Assembly (NCBI GenBank): GCA_950295325.1
Contig: OX485808.1
Location: 23,950,527 to 24,014,526 of the forward strand
Source: Polytrichum commune
Lineage: Eukaryota; Streptophyta; Polytrichopsida; Polytrichales; Polytrichaceae
Length of the DNA: 64,000 nucleotides
Reading direction: 5' to 3'
Part shown: one piece after another, positions 47,419-59,269 of the stretch
Position numbering within the stretch: position 1 is the first letter of the stretch
How the letters are laid out: every line of letters begins with the position of its first letter
Notes under the pieces: generated by a model
Databases searched by the model: none
The model's input: the letters and a program-made list of their open reading frames with translations, nothing else
What the model was told of the DNA's origin: nothing
Translations under genes and position numbers: made by a program

Positions 47419-47923
47419 GGGCCACTCCACACACAAGACTGAGAGCCCATGACCAATACACTTCAAGCACTCTCATTGGTGGAAAGGGTAGAGCCGGTCC
47501 AAGTTCACTTCACACTACGCTTGAGGGACCAACGGAGTACTAAGTGAATGCAAGATGGATGAATGTAAAGTCCACATGGATTCCCACATTGCATCAAACG
47601 GATCATGTTTCATGGTCACTTGGACTATTTTCAAAAACCACCTCTTGAAGGTAAGCCTCACACAAAACCGGGAGACTATGGCACTCCGGATGCTCACAAC
47701 CGTTGATTTATTCTATTCTATCATGTGTAAGGACCCACATGAATGAAAATCCAATGAAATAGCATTTGGTTAAGGCCCCGGTCACATATGACTTCACACT
47801 ACACTCGAGGGTCCGTGACCACACGACATGATATGGAGGTGTGTCGGGACGGCCTTTGGACGGTTTCTTTTGGGCTCTCACAATCCCATGGTCCCGGCTC
47901 TTGGCCCGTGTGTGAAGTGGCCC
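47419..47923. mobile_element. PIF/Harbinger-like element H, copy 2
   Basis: The left end GGGCCACTCCACACACAAGAC and right end GGCCCGTGTGTGAAGTGGCCC are inverted repeats. The left flank is TTA and the right flank TAA, so the target duplication is imperfect or ambiguous. About 505 bp, inverted relative to the copies at 17.5 and 58.2 kb, and uninterrupted. Confidence 0.75.
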
Positions 47924-48182
47924 CTAACCCAAACCCTAAAACACCATCAAACCTCACATACGCACTACCAAAAACCATGGACCCCATCGAGGTGCCACCT
48001 AGCTAGGTTGTTGAGGGGTCCACACGTCCACATGACAAATCCATCGCCCTCGTGGCACCCACCTTTTCGACTCCTTTTCCAAGTCGGCACGCCAACTTGG
48101 ATCTCCGTGCGCATTCTAGACACCTTTATGAGATTATTAATAATATCATGACCTTTCCCTTCAAGCGTCAATCAACACACTA

Positions 48183-48640
48183 CAGTCCACCCTCTATAAA
48201 TGTTACACCTATAAGTGTTAACCCTCTCTAAATGTTAACTTTCTTCTACTCCCCACATATTGCACACTATAAATGTTAAACGTGTTAACTGTTATCAAAA
48301 TGGTACTCCCTTCTTTGTAAATTTCACTCTATAAATGTCAACGAATGAAATACAACCATAATATGGATGATAAAAACTACATATCCAGTTACATTCCTCT
48401 CTCTCTCATCATACTTCACCCGTGATTTGTAAACTTGATATTGAATAAATTTTTGATTGGGTTTGCAATTTTATGAATGGTATTCTCTCACAAGGACTCT
48501 TCACAATCGCTTATATTTATAAATGTTAAGATTTGTATATTGCTCAAAAAAATAATTTTATAATTGTTAACTTGTTAACACCTCTATAAATGTTAACTTT
48601 GATCCACTCCCGAGGGTTAACATTTATAGAGGGTAGACTG
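48183..48640 (+). mobile_element. pogo/Emigrant-like MITE, deleted sister of 28.3-kb element
   Basis: The termini CAGTCCACCCTCTATAAATG and CATTTATAGAGGGTAGACTG are flanked by TA (48181-48182, 48641-48642). It is 458 bp and nearly identical to the 28318-28950 element except for a clean deletion of about 175 bp that removes most of the transposase-like frame (the junction follows CTCTCTCTCATC). A non-autonomous derivative. Confidence 0.85.
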
Positions 48641-49301
48641 TATATATCCCCGTAAAGTGCCGAAAACGAGCCTCACTTCACATATTCGAAAGAGCGAGTG
48701 CGTGTAACCGCCCAATTCCCGGGCCGGGAACATCTCGGAAGTCGGGAAACCCTAATAATAACGGCCCTTATAGTTGTGCGGATTCTCTCGATTCCATATA
48801 GTTCAAGCTTTGAAGCTCACTCCAACCCCCCGGAATTCATTCCTTCATTAATTTATTTATTTGCCGAGAATTGTTCCTGCATGTTGCCCATATCCGACGG
48901 TCCTGATTGGAGCCCGGAAATAATAGCCCCGTGTGCACGTCCACATGGCACGTCGCGATTGGCCGGGAGAGGTATAATAATGAGTGTGCTTTTTTAATGG
49001 GGTACTTGCCAATTATGCGAGGTGATGATGATATACACTTGTCACTCCCGGCCGGTCTCCTCTTATTAATTGCATGCCTTGGCCCCCGAATACATGGAGA
49101 GGAATATATGTGTGTTTGTATATGTTGGACTTGGTTTCATGGTTTTATTTAGAACTTCATGGGGTGGTTTTTTTAATTAGCAACGACAGCATATGCTGCA
49201 TGGACGGAGCTCCCCTTTCCTGCCTGCATTAATTCCAGGCTTGTGTTTTGGCCCCCGTTTTGTCCGCCATGGACTTTAATTGGAGGGAGTTTCTAATTAG
49301 G

Positions 49302-49683
49302 CGCACTAAATCATGATAATTAGTGTCGCCAATTCTACTAATCGTTCTTGCTCAAGACTAATTGTGAACCGCGGTGTAGTGTCACCAACACGAAATGCTA
49401 ACCCGACATTATTTGTCGTTTCTTGTAATTTTGGGGGGATTATAGATTTACAGTGTTGTAATTACTGTCATTGACAAAGTGATTTTTCATCCAAATATTC
49501 ACCATCCATGACAATATTTCGTCACAAGTTGCTGGCAAGAGGAGGTAGGGTTTCGGCCAATGGATGAACTCATCCATCGTCCACGACAGGTATTTGTTCA
49601 CTTATTCATAAGAAGTGTCATCCGAAAAGTCGCCTTAGTGATATTAATTACCATATGACACTAAACACCATGTTTAGTGTAGT
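49302..49683 (-). mobile_element. MITE family M1 copy
   Basis: It starts CGCACTAAATCATGATAATTAG and ends CACCATGTTTAGTGTAGTT. Landmarks are ACATTATTTGTCGTTTCTTG, GATTTACAGTGTTGTAATTAC and ACCATCCATGACAATATTTC. Near full length. Confidence 0.7.
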
Positions 49684-50483
49684 TCTAATTTGGACCTAGT
49701 GCATCAAAATTACATTCGTTTTCGTATACAGTATTTAGCCGTGTTTTCAAACTTATTGCATGCCGGATTCTTTGCAAGTTCGAATTTCAGTTGGTGCATG
49801 AAAGTGGAAAATATCTTGGAGCAGTGAGCAGAATATACTACACAATTGATTTATTTTTTTTGCCCTCATGTTTTTTGAACGATACACCCTAAACTCCGTA
49901 ATATGAACCCCCATAATGTCACTCACTCTCTAATATCCCAAAACCCTAGGGAACGGATGTTCGTAGTTCAAATCTCACTCCTTATTGTCACATTTCTCTC
50001 CCTTATATTACGAATTTTGACATTAATGCAAACCACCAAAGAAGTCAACCCACGCCCTCGCATTGCACCATGTGTCAATATGTGGAGTGTCACCTTCTTC
50101 TTCTTCTTCTTATGCCACTTGTTGAATGTTGGTGCATGCATATGCCACATCGCCCAAGCAGGCCAAGTGGAGTGGACCACACCACACCATTAAAATGTTG
50201 CACTTTGTGTTATTCCATAGTATCACATGCTACACTAATTCTATAATACCACGCATCCATGTTGACACTACAAACTGTTGTAATATCACATGCACTTTGG
50301 TTGCCACGGGTGTGATAATATGGAGTTTAGAGTGTATTATTGTCATAAAGCCGGGCCATGAAATGGGGAGAACTGACCGCTACACGATTTTGTCTAATTG
50401 GAGTGGGGGTTATCATTTGGGGTTACGCATTGCTATAATATTTTACCGAGAGCATCATTTTTGACCCAAACAATATAAGTAGT

Positions 50484-50864
50484 GAGTCCCCAAGCTAAAT
50501 CACATTTGTGTTCAGCTAGGCCTTGCCCCTCCCATGCCTCTTTCACTGCCCACACCTGCGTGGGAACTCTTCTTCGTTGGGATCCAAGGAACTGAATTAA
50601 TTGGATTCTCTTCCATGTGGTACATAAATTCTTTCTCCCTTCAGACTCCTTGAAGCAAACATACATAATGAGTGGTTTTGTTGCTTCTGTGTGTTACAAG
50701 ATGCACTTTGTGTTTCTTATTTGGAGGAGAATTCAAATCAATTCAGGTCCTTGGTTCCCAACAATGGAGAGCTCCCACGCATGTGTGGGCAAGGAGTCGG
50801 GTAGTGAAGGAGGCGTGGGAGAGACGGGGCCCAACTAAACATAGATGTGTTTTAGCGTGGGGCA
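50484..50864. repeat. Long foldback element, arms about 140 bp
   Basis: The left arm (GAGTCCCCAAGCTAAATCAC ... ACTGAATTAATTGGATTCTC) is the imperfect reverse complement of the right arm (GAGAATTCAAATCAATTCAG ... AGCGTGGGGCAC). The central spacer is about 100 bp. The two similar short frames on opposite strands in this stretch are mirror products of the arms, not genes. Confidence 0.7.
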
Positions 50865-51180
50865 CTACAATGAATAAGATATTTAGTGTTTGATTACATT
50901 TAATGTTGTTACCACCCTACCCTGATCAACACTAATTTTCAACTTTTTGACAATTATTGTTAGAAGATATGTTGAAATTCTCCTTTCATCATTCTTATTT
51001 TTCATTTTCATCTCCTTACTAACACAAAATTCAAACATGTAACTTCCACATATTACCATAGTTGATATTCAGTGTTTGAGTTTACATTTAACGTTACTTA
51101 CTTTCATAGAATTATCGATATTTAGTGTATGCGTTCATATTTAGTGCATCAAACACTAAATAACCTACTTAATGTAGTTA
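50863..51180 (+). mobile_element. MITE family M2
   Basis: The left end CACTACAATGAATAAGATA continues TTTAGTGTTTGATTACATT. The right end inverts to CTACATTAAGTAGGTTATTTAG. It abuts the foldback at 50484-50864. A partial copy lies at 12297-12412. Confidence 0.55.
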
Positions 51181-51298
51181 GTATGCACACAAAAGAATAT
51201 GATAAAACTTAGTTGGTCAAAACAACGATAATATCCATAAAGAATTAAAGCAATATGTAACTCCGAACGGTAACCGACACTTACCAGACCAAACAATG

Positions 51299-51465
51299 TA
51301 GTTACAGATGGACGCGTCGAGTTTGAAAAATAACGAGTCAAACTTCAAGACACCCATTATTTTGGAGGAATCTATGGAATATTCCCCTAAATTAATAAAA
51401 GAAAAAACCGAAAGATCCCAAACAACATCTAACCGGTTGGACTTGGAAAAAAACCGCCAGGATTT
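51299..51465 (+). repeat. Dispersed repeat R1, copy 4
   Basis: GAGTTTGAAAAATAACGAG, ATTTTGGAGGAATCTATGG, AATTAATAAAAGAAAAAACC and ACCGGTTGGACTTGGAAA line up with the 9.6-kb copy. Confidence 0.55.
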
Positions 51466-51469
51466 TGAC

Positions 51470-53990
51470 TCCAAAAAAAAAAAAGGCTCCTCGGACACCG
51501 AGCCGGGCGACACCCACGAGGCATCTTCTTGGCATCCACATGGAGACTTGTGGAATCGACCAAGTGGCTCATCGTACGAGTAGTAGTAGTAGTCGTATAA
51601 GCGCAAGGTGCTTCCTAAGTTGTGTTTTTTGTTTGTTTATTCTGTTAAAAAAAAGTATAAAAAAACCGAATGGTGGTTGATTCCAATGAAAGGTGAAGAT
51701 GCCCCACAATCGGCACTTTTGCAATCACCCAAGCTCATAAGTTCGGGAGGGGAAGGAACATGAAAATCGACGGAATAGTTTCAAGGTACAAATCTTTACC
51801 AGCACATCACGAAGAATCGAGGAAGTTGAAACCCCACATTCACAATGGCCACGACATCCCCCACAAGTTGATTGTTGAGTGGCCAGAAAGAAAAAAAAGA
51901 AGAAAAAGAGATCGATCAGCAAAAGTAAATTTTCAAATGAACCAGGACCCAGATCGTGAGTCCTTTTCAATCTTTTGATGCTGCATTATATTCTCCACAG
52001 GAGATTTGAGTTGGGTCTCGAGCGATTTCTTTTCTTCAAAAAACAAACTGCCACATGGCAAAACTTTTGAGAAAGATAGGAAAAAATGTAATCGAAAATC
52101 CGAAGAACGAAGCACCAACTCTACTACAGTGTCGCATGTCATGTTTGTCCTTGGAATCATGAAACCCTGATGCTTCCATGAAATCTTGTGTGGCTACCTT
52201 ATAATGCTCTTTCAAAGTGCTTTGGATTCTTCTGCCACGATGGGGACATTGTGTGATGATTTTTCTGCTTTCGACGAAGATGTACGCTTAAGTCTCACAC
52301 ATTTCTGTACTCTTGCATGATGGGTTGATGTTTAGTCCTCCCGACTTGTTTGTTGTTGGGTCCCTTGATGTAAATCGGAACTTGATCATAACATTGTTCA
52401 ACTGAGTGATCAGGTTGGGTGAGGCCGGGAATATGTCATGTAAGGTGCTAAAATTATACCTTATGGATGCTTATATGAGTATATTTAGCTTGATACACTC
52501 GGGTGAAACACCATCACTGAATATTATTAGAATGGAACGGTTGATGGCAATTGTATAATGTTATGATTCGATATCACTAATTTAGTTAGTAGGTAGGTAA
52601 CTCTTCTTCTGGGATAAACCAAAAAAATTATATGTGTATATATATAAAGGCCAAAAGGCGAAAATAAAACAAATGGATGCGCGTCACCTGCATCACACCG
52701 GAAGTGAAGTGTATATGTGTATATTCCTTGGTTGTGAGCCATTCAGGGCCTAGCTTGAAATTTAGTGGCAAAAGTGCAAAGAAGAGGATTTTATCATCTT
52801 GAAGAAGGTTCATGGCTTTCTTTTGTACACGTGTGCACACATATATACCTTCTATGTTTTTTTCAAGCATTCAAATGTTGCGGAGACTGACATTCTTCTA
52901 CTTTGAGAGTCATTTTCCCCACTTGGTCCAGGCAACTATCCACATGTGGCTTCAAGCTTGCTTTTGGGTGATGCTTCCTCCCCTTTCCATGTTCACATGG
53001 TTAAATGACAAGATTTTGGTTAAAAAAATTGTCGTCCACTTCTTCATGACCGTATTTAAAGACAATAAAATCCATCTCACATTGTATTGACTGCACACAT
53101 CATGTATGGTTTCAATGTACGTCACAATTTCCATCTGTTGAGGTTCTTATTTTTGAATGTCATCAACACAGATATCTCTGCAGATAAAGCAATAATGCCA
53201 TGAATAAAAATTGCTTGCAAAAGATAGAAATTACACCAAAAAATAAAAAGGCTCAAGAATTACAAACGCCAAGTATGTGCAAAAAGAACCATGTGAAGAT
53301 TTCATTGATCAAACCTCCAATTTGTTTATATTACATTGGTGAATCATCAGACAGATTTCGAACATCGCAGTGATGACCAAAAATGAGCCAACTCTTCCTC
53401 ATACTTTTTCCTCAGTGACAAGGGGAAAAAAAGCAACCCAAACTCCGTACACTAAGGGCGCAGTTTTGCACGTCTGCGAACCCCCAGGTTTTTACGCTTT
53501 GAAATTAACAAAGCTTTCTCTACTCTACAAGGTGCTACCCAACTTCTCCAAAATGCAACCTACCTGTGAAACCTAGTTCTGACAATCTGCTAGCAACCTG
53601 TGTATTGGAAAAAAAATTACAAAAGGCCACCTTTTATGTATCAGGGTTGTGGCACCAACTAGCTCGTTCTCAGAGATAGTTTTACAACATCCCCTGTTGC
53701 ATGGACTCAACGAGATCTCGGATCCCGGATCCAGCTAATTGGAACAATCACTCACATTTTGATTTGTGATTCCAACAGACAAATTTCCAGCTGAAAGTTT
53801 CCAGTCACCGTTGTTGCCTGTGCAGTTCCACCAAAATTCAAGCCCTGCTGCCCAGCACAGAGTTTGTGGCTTGTCTGCATGACCAAATATGGTCACAGGC
53901 TTACAACAGCACCACAGAAACCTCCTCTATGAGATGATGTTGTTGAGAAGCAGATTGGGTTGGGAAATGATGACAATATTTTTCTTCGTC
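51470..53990. other. Intergenic DNA and MEX1 3' flank
   Basis: No gene is recognised. The part nearest 54004 is the expected 3' UTR of the minus-strand MEX1 gene; no exact AATAAA was found close to the stop. Confidence 0.4.
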
Positions 53991-54004
53991 ATTGTCATTC
54001 TCGT

Positions 54005-56772
54005 CTAAATGTTGTATTGTCTGGAGCCAGTTACGAGCTCGTATAGAGGACTAAAGATGGATGGCAAGCGGTATGCTCGTGAATCCCTCCAGAACATCAC
54101 CCCTGTTCACCACAACAACACCAGAAAAATAAACTATGAGCAACATTGTTCAAATTTCATTCTACTCCAGATTTCAAATTCAGATAATCAACCCACATCA
54201 TTCTTCCACAAAAGTTGATGAAAGGGTTTGTATGGAAATAAATACCTAAATAGGAGAAGTAACCGACTGTTACTCCGTAGAAAAGTGGGGCACTGACACA
54301 ATCATTTCTGCATCACAGAAGACAAAGTAGGATTAGTTTCTAAAATCCATTCAATGACATGGAATGGCATGACCTTAAAAACCGAAATAACGGCAATGAA
54401 GTATGCGTTGTTTCATTTTTTACTTCTACTTTTTCTTTTGCATAGTATAGGAACTTACATAAACATGCTTATCAAAATTCCCTCGCCGGCCAAAGAGCAA
54501 CCCCATGATGAGCCTGTGAACCACATGAAATCCCTGATGAACAATGCTCGCGGCAACAACAGACCATTTCCAACCATAGCCAACAGCACCGTGTTCACCG
54601 AAAGCCCCTTGATGTTGGAAGGTGTCAAGAAGTTTGTCCACATTTGCGCAACAGGTCCCCACATGAACAAAAGGGTGGCAGTCCAAGCTGACACACTGCC
54701 CATGTACAAAACAACCTTCTCCGGGAGCTTACCCATACGAGCCTGCACACCAAAACAAAAAAACCATAAAATTCATCAGCACTCAAATTCATCTCTCCCA
54801 ACTTCACGAGGAAATGACACGATGAGCTATGAAATGGGAAGGCAAAAAAATTGTAGGTAGAGCTGAATCTTACAAGAATGATCATGGTAAGCGCAGCACT
54901 GCCAAATATGACTGAGGGCAGAATTGAGTGAGGGATAATGGGCTCAAATGTTGACCACATAACCTGCACCACATCCACAAGTTCTCATCAGTAAAATTAA
55001 CCTCTGGGGAAACTTCTTCACAATAGAGAGATTGAATTCTTGTTTTCCCCTCTTGCCCCTTCCTGAGTGACCCTCTCATCGTTTGAACAAACTCTGCTTT
55101 TCTTGAGAACTTTGTTGACGGTGAAATGTGAGAAGTGAATGTTACGTGTACCTGAGGGAGCACAGTTAGGCCACCCACAACAACAGCTTCTTCCCAGAAC
55201 CGCCAGATGGTGGCACTCAGAAGCTCATAGTAGTTGAGTAAGTTGAGAACAAAGCCAATGACGACTGCCATCGCAGTGACACTGAATGCAGCCACTGGCA
55301 TTGCCCCAGCAATAGCCAGTTGCATCAGAACGATGAGAGTGGCCACCACACCCACTGCTTGCACTACCATGGCACCTTTTTCCCTTTTCCCAGCAAAATA
55401 GGAAAGGAGGGACAAGTTCCCTAACAAGCCTGTCAGTTGGCCCTGAAAAAACCAACAGAACCCATTCCCACCATCATCAACAAGAGGACCGATTTTTCAT
55501 GACCATTTTGGGGCCCCAAAACAAACAATCAAACAAACCCCTGGATAACCTATTGAAACCATCACCAGCAAGAGGAGCAGTGAATGCCATTACCATTTTA
55601 GGCAAAGAAAGTCAAGAGGTGGCAGGAAAGAGTGGGTTATGTTCTGGAGGATGGGATTTTTATGACCATTTTTAGCCCCAGAAACTCAAAAAACAATCAG
55701 CATAACCCATTAGGATCAGATTCAGCAACGAGGAGGGGTGATTTCCTTGACCACTTTGGGCCATTGTTGTGAAGAAAACCTCAAGAAGTGGCAGGAAAAG
55801 AGTGGGTTATGATGTTTTTTTGACGGTAAAGTTGATGGAACTTACCATCCATGGCACTGCGGAGAGGGCTTTAAAGTCTCCGGCGATCAGGTTCTGGGTG
55901 TTGAGGATGATTTGGGGCAGCTGCAGAAGCACAAAGGCGAGGGTGGCCGACTCGGCTAAGCGGGAAGTGGTCGAGTCCCAGCGGTTGAAGATGACGTCCT
56001 TCTCATCTTGGGAGTCTTTCCATGAGTCTAAGACCACTTTCGGATCGGTGTTGGCGAATGTGCCATACTCTCCTCTCTGCATGTGCCAAACACTGAATCA
56101 TATCAGAATGTTGAACTGGTTTTGGAGATATCTGGACACTCAGCTTTTTTGAAGCTTCAACTTAATCATCGACGTTTTGGAAAATTTGTGGTGACGCAGG
56201 GGATGGATTCGAGGGAGAAAGGGGTGGAGAGAGACTTATTGTGCTCATATTAAGAAGAGGAAAAGAAGAAAGAAAAAAATCCTCAAAACAGGCAAGGACA
56301 GTGTCATTAAAGAGGTTTGCCACTTGTCGGGAGTCAGAGAGATGAGCAATAATTTAGTCTCAGTTCTTCTCCTGTTGCCAAAACAGAAAAATGCCTTCCA
56401 TCACAGGGCTAGACCTCTGAACTAACTCTCTCTAGTCAGGAGAGATCGATTGCTAACTACCGTCCACCTTCAAGACTCATACACACGATTCTTAAGACTT
56501 CCATATCCCCCTCCCCCCGCCCAAAAAAAACAACCACAACAACACCATTGCCCACTTTCCAATTTTCGTGGCACCTTGACCCGGCGATCGCCGCATCAAA
56601 ATCACCCCCATGAGATGCATTGCACCCAACACAACACAACCAAACTTTCTACTCCATCATTCCCAAAAATGAAAAAAACACCACGCACCTCCACATCGAC
56701 GTCGTTCACGAGGCTCTGTGACTCGGGGCTGTGGTCATCCACCAACGCCCGTGGCACCACAATGTTTGCCAT
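54005..56772 (-). CDS. MEX1: Maltose exporter MEX1 (plastid envelope)
   Basis: It exports maltose from starch breakdown across the inner plastid envelope. The minus-strand coding sequence joins 56772-56689, 56076-55846, 55442-55152, 54963-54874, 54742-54459, 54307-54246 and 54102-54005: 1140 nt, 379 aa, all introns GT-AG, the first four exons ending in phase 0. Family hallmarks are LLQLPQIILNTQNL (78-91), LSAVPW, TGLLGNLSLLSYF, KREKGAMVVQ, GGLTVLPQVMWSTF, MWTNFL-P-NIKGLS, GNGLLLPRALFIRD, and MFWRDSRAY near the end. These are spread over multiple hydrophobic segments. The start is set by an in-frame TAA at 56784-56782, just 9 nt upstream. Arabidopsis MEX1 has a Ser/Arg-rich transit peptide of roughly 90 residues. 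Here the region before the first membrane segment is about 70 residues, acidic and not transit-peptide-like. The start may lie in an unseen alternative exon. Confidence 0.95.
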
Positions 56773-57425
56773 CTCTCCAAATTATAATTTCCCACCCGAA
56801 AAACACACACACACACCCAACCAAACAGAACTAAAAAAAATTTAACAAAACCAACAAAAGGCTAAGCGACCGACGCCGCTGTCCGCCTTCCGCCTTCCTT
56901 ACAAGTCCATAAACACCACCAACCAACTCCCCGCTCCCAAACTACCCCGGACCGACTACGACCGACTGGCGCCCAACACCAGCTCCAGCTGCAGCGATCG
57001 CTCGACGACGACAGCGACAGGTCCAACGCCGGGAGCCACAACAAGCCTGGCCTTGAGAATGGGGGGGGCGGGGCGAGGCGATTAGGCAATGGCGGCACAA
57101 GAGAGAGAGAGCGCTCGAGCGAGCAGCGATGCGTTGATCGAATTTGGGCTGCGATGGGGGACGCAGGGAGGCCTTCTTAAGATCGATCCATGCAACGAGG
57201 TGGCCGCGGCCGACGCTCCTTGTGCTTCCTCGCCTCCGCGCTCAGACTTGTCATGGCTGGCGGCCCCTCTGGACCGTCCGCTCCCCTGCCACGTCACCCG
57301 CCCGTGCTCGGGTGGCCCGCCCCGCCCGGCCCGGCCTGGCTGCGCGGGCGACCGGGCCTCCGTTGCGCTGCCTGCCTGCTGGCTCCTGCGGGGCTCGGAA
57401 GGGGCGGCCAGGCAGCTGCTGGGAG
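56773..57425 (-). promoter_or_regulatory. GC-rich promoter and leader region of MEX1
   Basis: G+C rises strongly upstream of the MEX1 start. On the minus strand a CTCTCTCTCTCTTG pyrimidine patch lies at about 57110-57097, typical of plant core promoters. A strong acceptor (A3T8AG, ending 56831) suggests a leader intron. Frames on both strands here (for example 57089-57430 plus strand) are long because G+C-rich DNA has few stops, and none shows a family motif. The minisatellite begins immediately beyond. Confidence 0.5.
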
Positions 57426-58075
57426 AATAGCTGGCTGAATTAGGGTGAGTGTCCACGTAGAGCCCACCAGATTCTGGTGGGTGAATAGCTGGCTGAATTA
57501 GGGTGAGTGTCCACGTATAGCCCACCAGATTCTGGTGAGAGAATGGCTACTTGAATTAGAGTGAGTGTCCACGTAGAGCCCACCAGATTCTGGTGGGTGA
57601 ATAGCTAGTTGAATTAGGGTGTGTCCATGTAGAGACCACCAAATTCTGGTGGGTGAATAGCTAGCTGAATTAGGGTGAGTGTCCATGTAAGAGACCACCA
57701 AATTCTGGTGGGTGAATAGCTAACCGAACTAGGGTGAGTGTCCACGTAGAGCCCACCGGATTCTCATGGGTGAATAGCTACTGTAGCTGAATTAGAGTGA
57801 GTGTCCATGTAGAGCCCACCAGATTTTGTTGGGAGAATAGCAAGTTGAATTAGGGTGAGTGTCCATGTAGAGCCCACCAAATTCTCGTGGGTGAATAGCT
57901 AGATGAATTAGGGTGAGTGTCCATGTAGAGACCACCAAATTTTGGTGGGTGAATAGCTAGCTAAATTAGGGTGAGTATCCATGTAGAGACCACCATATTC
58001 TGGTGGGTGAATAGCTAGTTGATTTAGGGTGAGTATCTATGTATAGCCCACTAGATTCTAGTGTGCGTGAGGACC
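57425..58075 (+). repeat. Minisatellite, 11 units of about 58 bp
   Basis: Units begin GAATAGCTGGCTGAATTAGG (57425, 57483, 57541, 57599, 57653, 57712, 57770, 57835, 57892, 57950, 58009) and range from 54 to 65 bp, usually 58. Each holds GGGTGAGTGTCCATGTAGAG and the palindrome-like CCCACCAGATTCTGGTGGG. Units diverge more toward 58.0 kb. The unit core resembles the terminus of the TIR element at 1976-2398. Confidence 0.9.
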
Positions 58076-58142
58076 AAGCCCGCCCAAATGTAGGAGGGAA
58101 TCTGGTGGCAGGGGGGGGAAGGAAGGGGGTTTGTGTGTGCCA

Positions 58143-58772
58143 ACTACACTAAATATGATATTTAGCGCCACTTCACACACGAGCCAACAGCCATGACCAT
58201 GGGATTGTGAGAGTTCAAAAGGAAGTGTCCAAAGCCCGTCCCAAGACACTTCCAAAATCATGTAGTGTGGTCACGGACCCTAAAGTGTAGTGTGAAGTCG
58301 TATGTGACCGGACCCTCAACCAAATGCTATTTCAATGAGTTTTTATTCACGCGGGTCCTCACACATGATAAAATGGAATAAATTAATGGTTGTGAGCATT
58401 CGGAGTGCCGCGGTCTCCTAGTTTTGTGTTTGGCCTACCTCCAAGAGGTGGTTTTTGGAAATAATTGAAGTGACCATGAAACATGATCCATTCGATGCCA
58501 TGTAGGAATCCAAGTAGACTTTGCATCCATCATCTTGCATTCACATACTCCGTTGGTCCCTCAAGCGTGGTGTGAAGCGAGCTTGGACCGGCTCGGCCTT
58601 TTCCACCAATGAGAGTGCTTGAGAATGTCACGGGCTCTCAGTTTCGTGTGTGAAGTGGCCCTTAGTGTTGTATGGTATTCGATGTCACTATGGTGGCTTT
58701 TGGATGGCACTTCTTATAAATAAGTGGACAAATATTGTCATGGATGATGAATGAGTTCATCCATTGGCCAAA
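58143..58772 (+). mobile_element. MITE family M1, split by a nested insertion
   Basis: The left end ACTACACTAAATATGATATTTA (58143-58164) continues after the insertion at 58662 with TTAGTGTTGTATGGTATTCG, GATGTCACTATGGTGGC and TTGTCATGGATGATGAATG. The right part is lost after about 58772. Confidence 0.7.
58165..58661. mobile_element. PIF/Harbinger-like element H, copy 3, nested in M1
   Basis: The termini GCGCCACTTCACACACGAG and CGTGTGTGAAGTGGCCC are flanked by TTA on both sides (58162-58164, 58662-58664), duplicated from the M1 host sequence. 497 bp, same orientation as copy 1. It gives the uninterrupted reference for the site where the MULE-like MITE entered copy 1 (GGACCGGCTCGGCC). Confidence 0.85.
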
Positions 58773-58796
58773 ACGCGATTTTCAAATTGCAATACC

Positions 58797-59268
58797 AAGC
58801 ACATATTGATATGTGATGGGTATGTCAAGACGGGAGAATCTTTTTATACTTGAGATTATTATTTGGGTTAATATTATTTTGAACCATTTTCATACTAGGG
58901 CAATTTTACCTAGGTATGAAGGTTCTAGCATGGTATATAGACCGTAATGTATTGAAAAAAAAAACAAACAAAACAAATGAATATCCATGCTCTATTGGTG
59001 ACAAAAAAAATCATTGTAAGAACCTCGTTATAGATACCCAAATAGTATTAAGAAAAAGAAACACCAGACCAGCCAGTGTTGAAATCAATTTTCTTATTTC
59101 AATAGGTTATGGATATCTGACAATATTTGTGTTGTCAATATCATTGGGGTCTATGTACCATGCAAGAACCTTCATAACTGGATAAAATTGCCCTAGCATC
59201 AACATGCTTTAGAATGGAAATATTCTCTCACCTTGACATACCCACCACATATAAACATTTGACTAGTA
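58797..59268. repeat. Long foldback with an inner GGGCAATTTTA TIR unit
   Basis: The outer arms (ATGTGATGGGTATGTCAAG ... GAGAAT and ATTCTCTCACCTTGACATACCC) and inner arms (GGGCAATTTTACCTAGGTAT at 58898 and ATAAAATTGCCC ending 59193, pairing through ATGAAGGTTCT) make almost the whole segment self-complementary. It may be one long foldback or an inner 296-bp element within an older palindrome. Confidence 0.6.
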
Positions 59269-59269
59269 T

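Noticed and set aside
54426-54490. Apparent frameshift or early stop at the end of MEX1 exon 5
   Set aside because: The TAA belongs to a perfect GTAAGT donor at 54458. Two further small exons restore the conserved C-terminus.
57089-57430. Overlapping frames of 82-147 codons on both strands upstream of MEX1
   Set aside because: High G+C removes stops in all frames. The peptides are low-complexity Pro/Ala/Arg/Gly and mutually overlapping. The stretch is better read as MEX1 promoter and leader.
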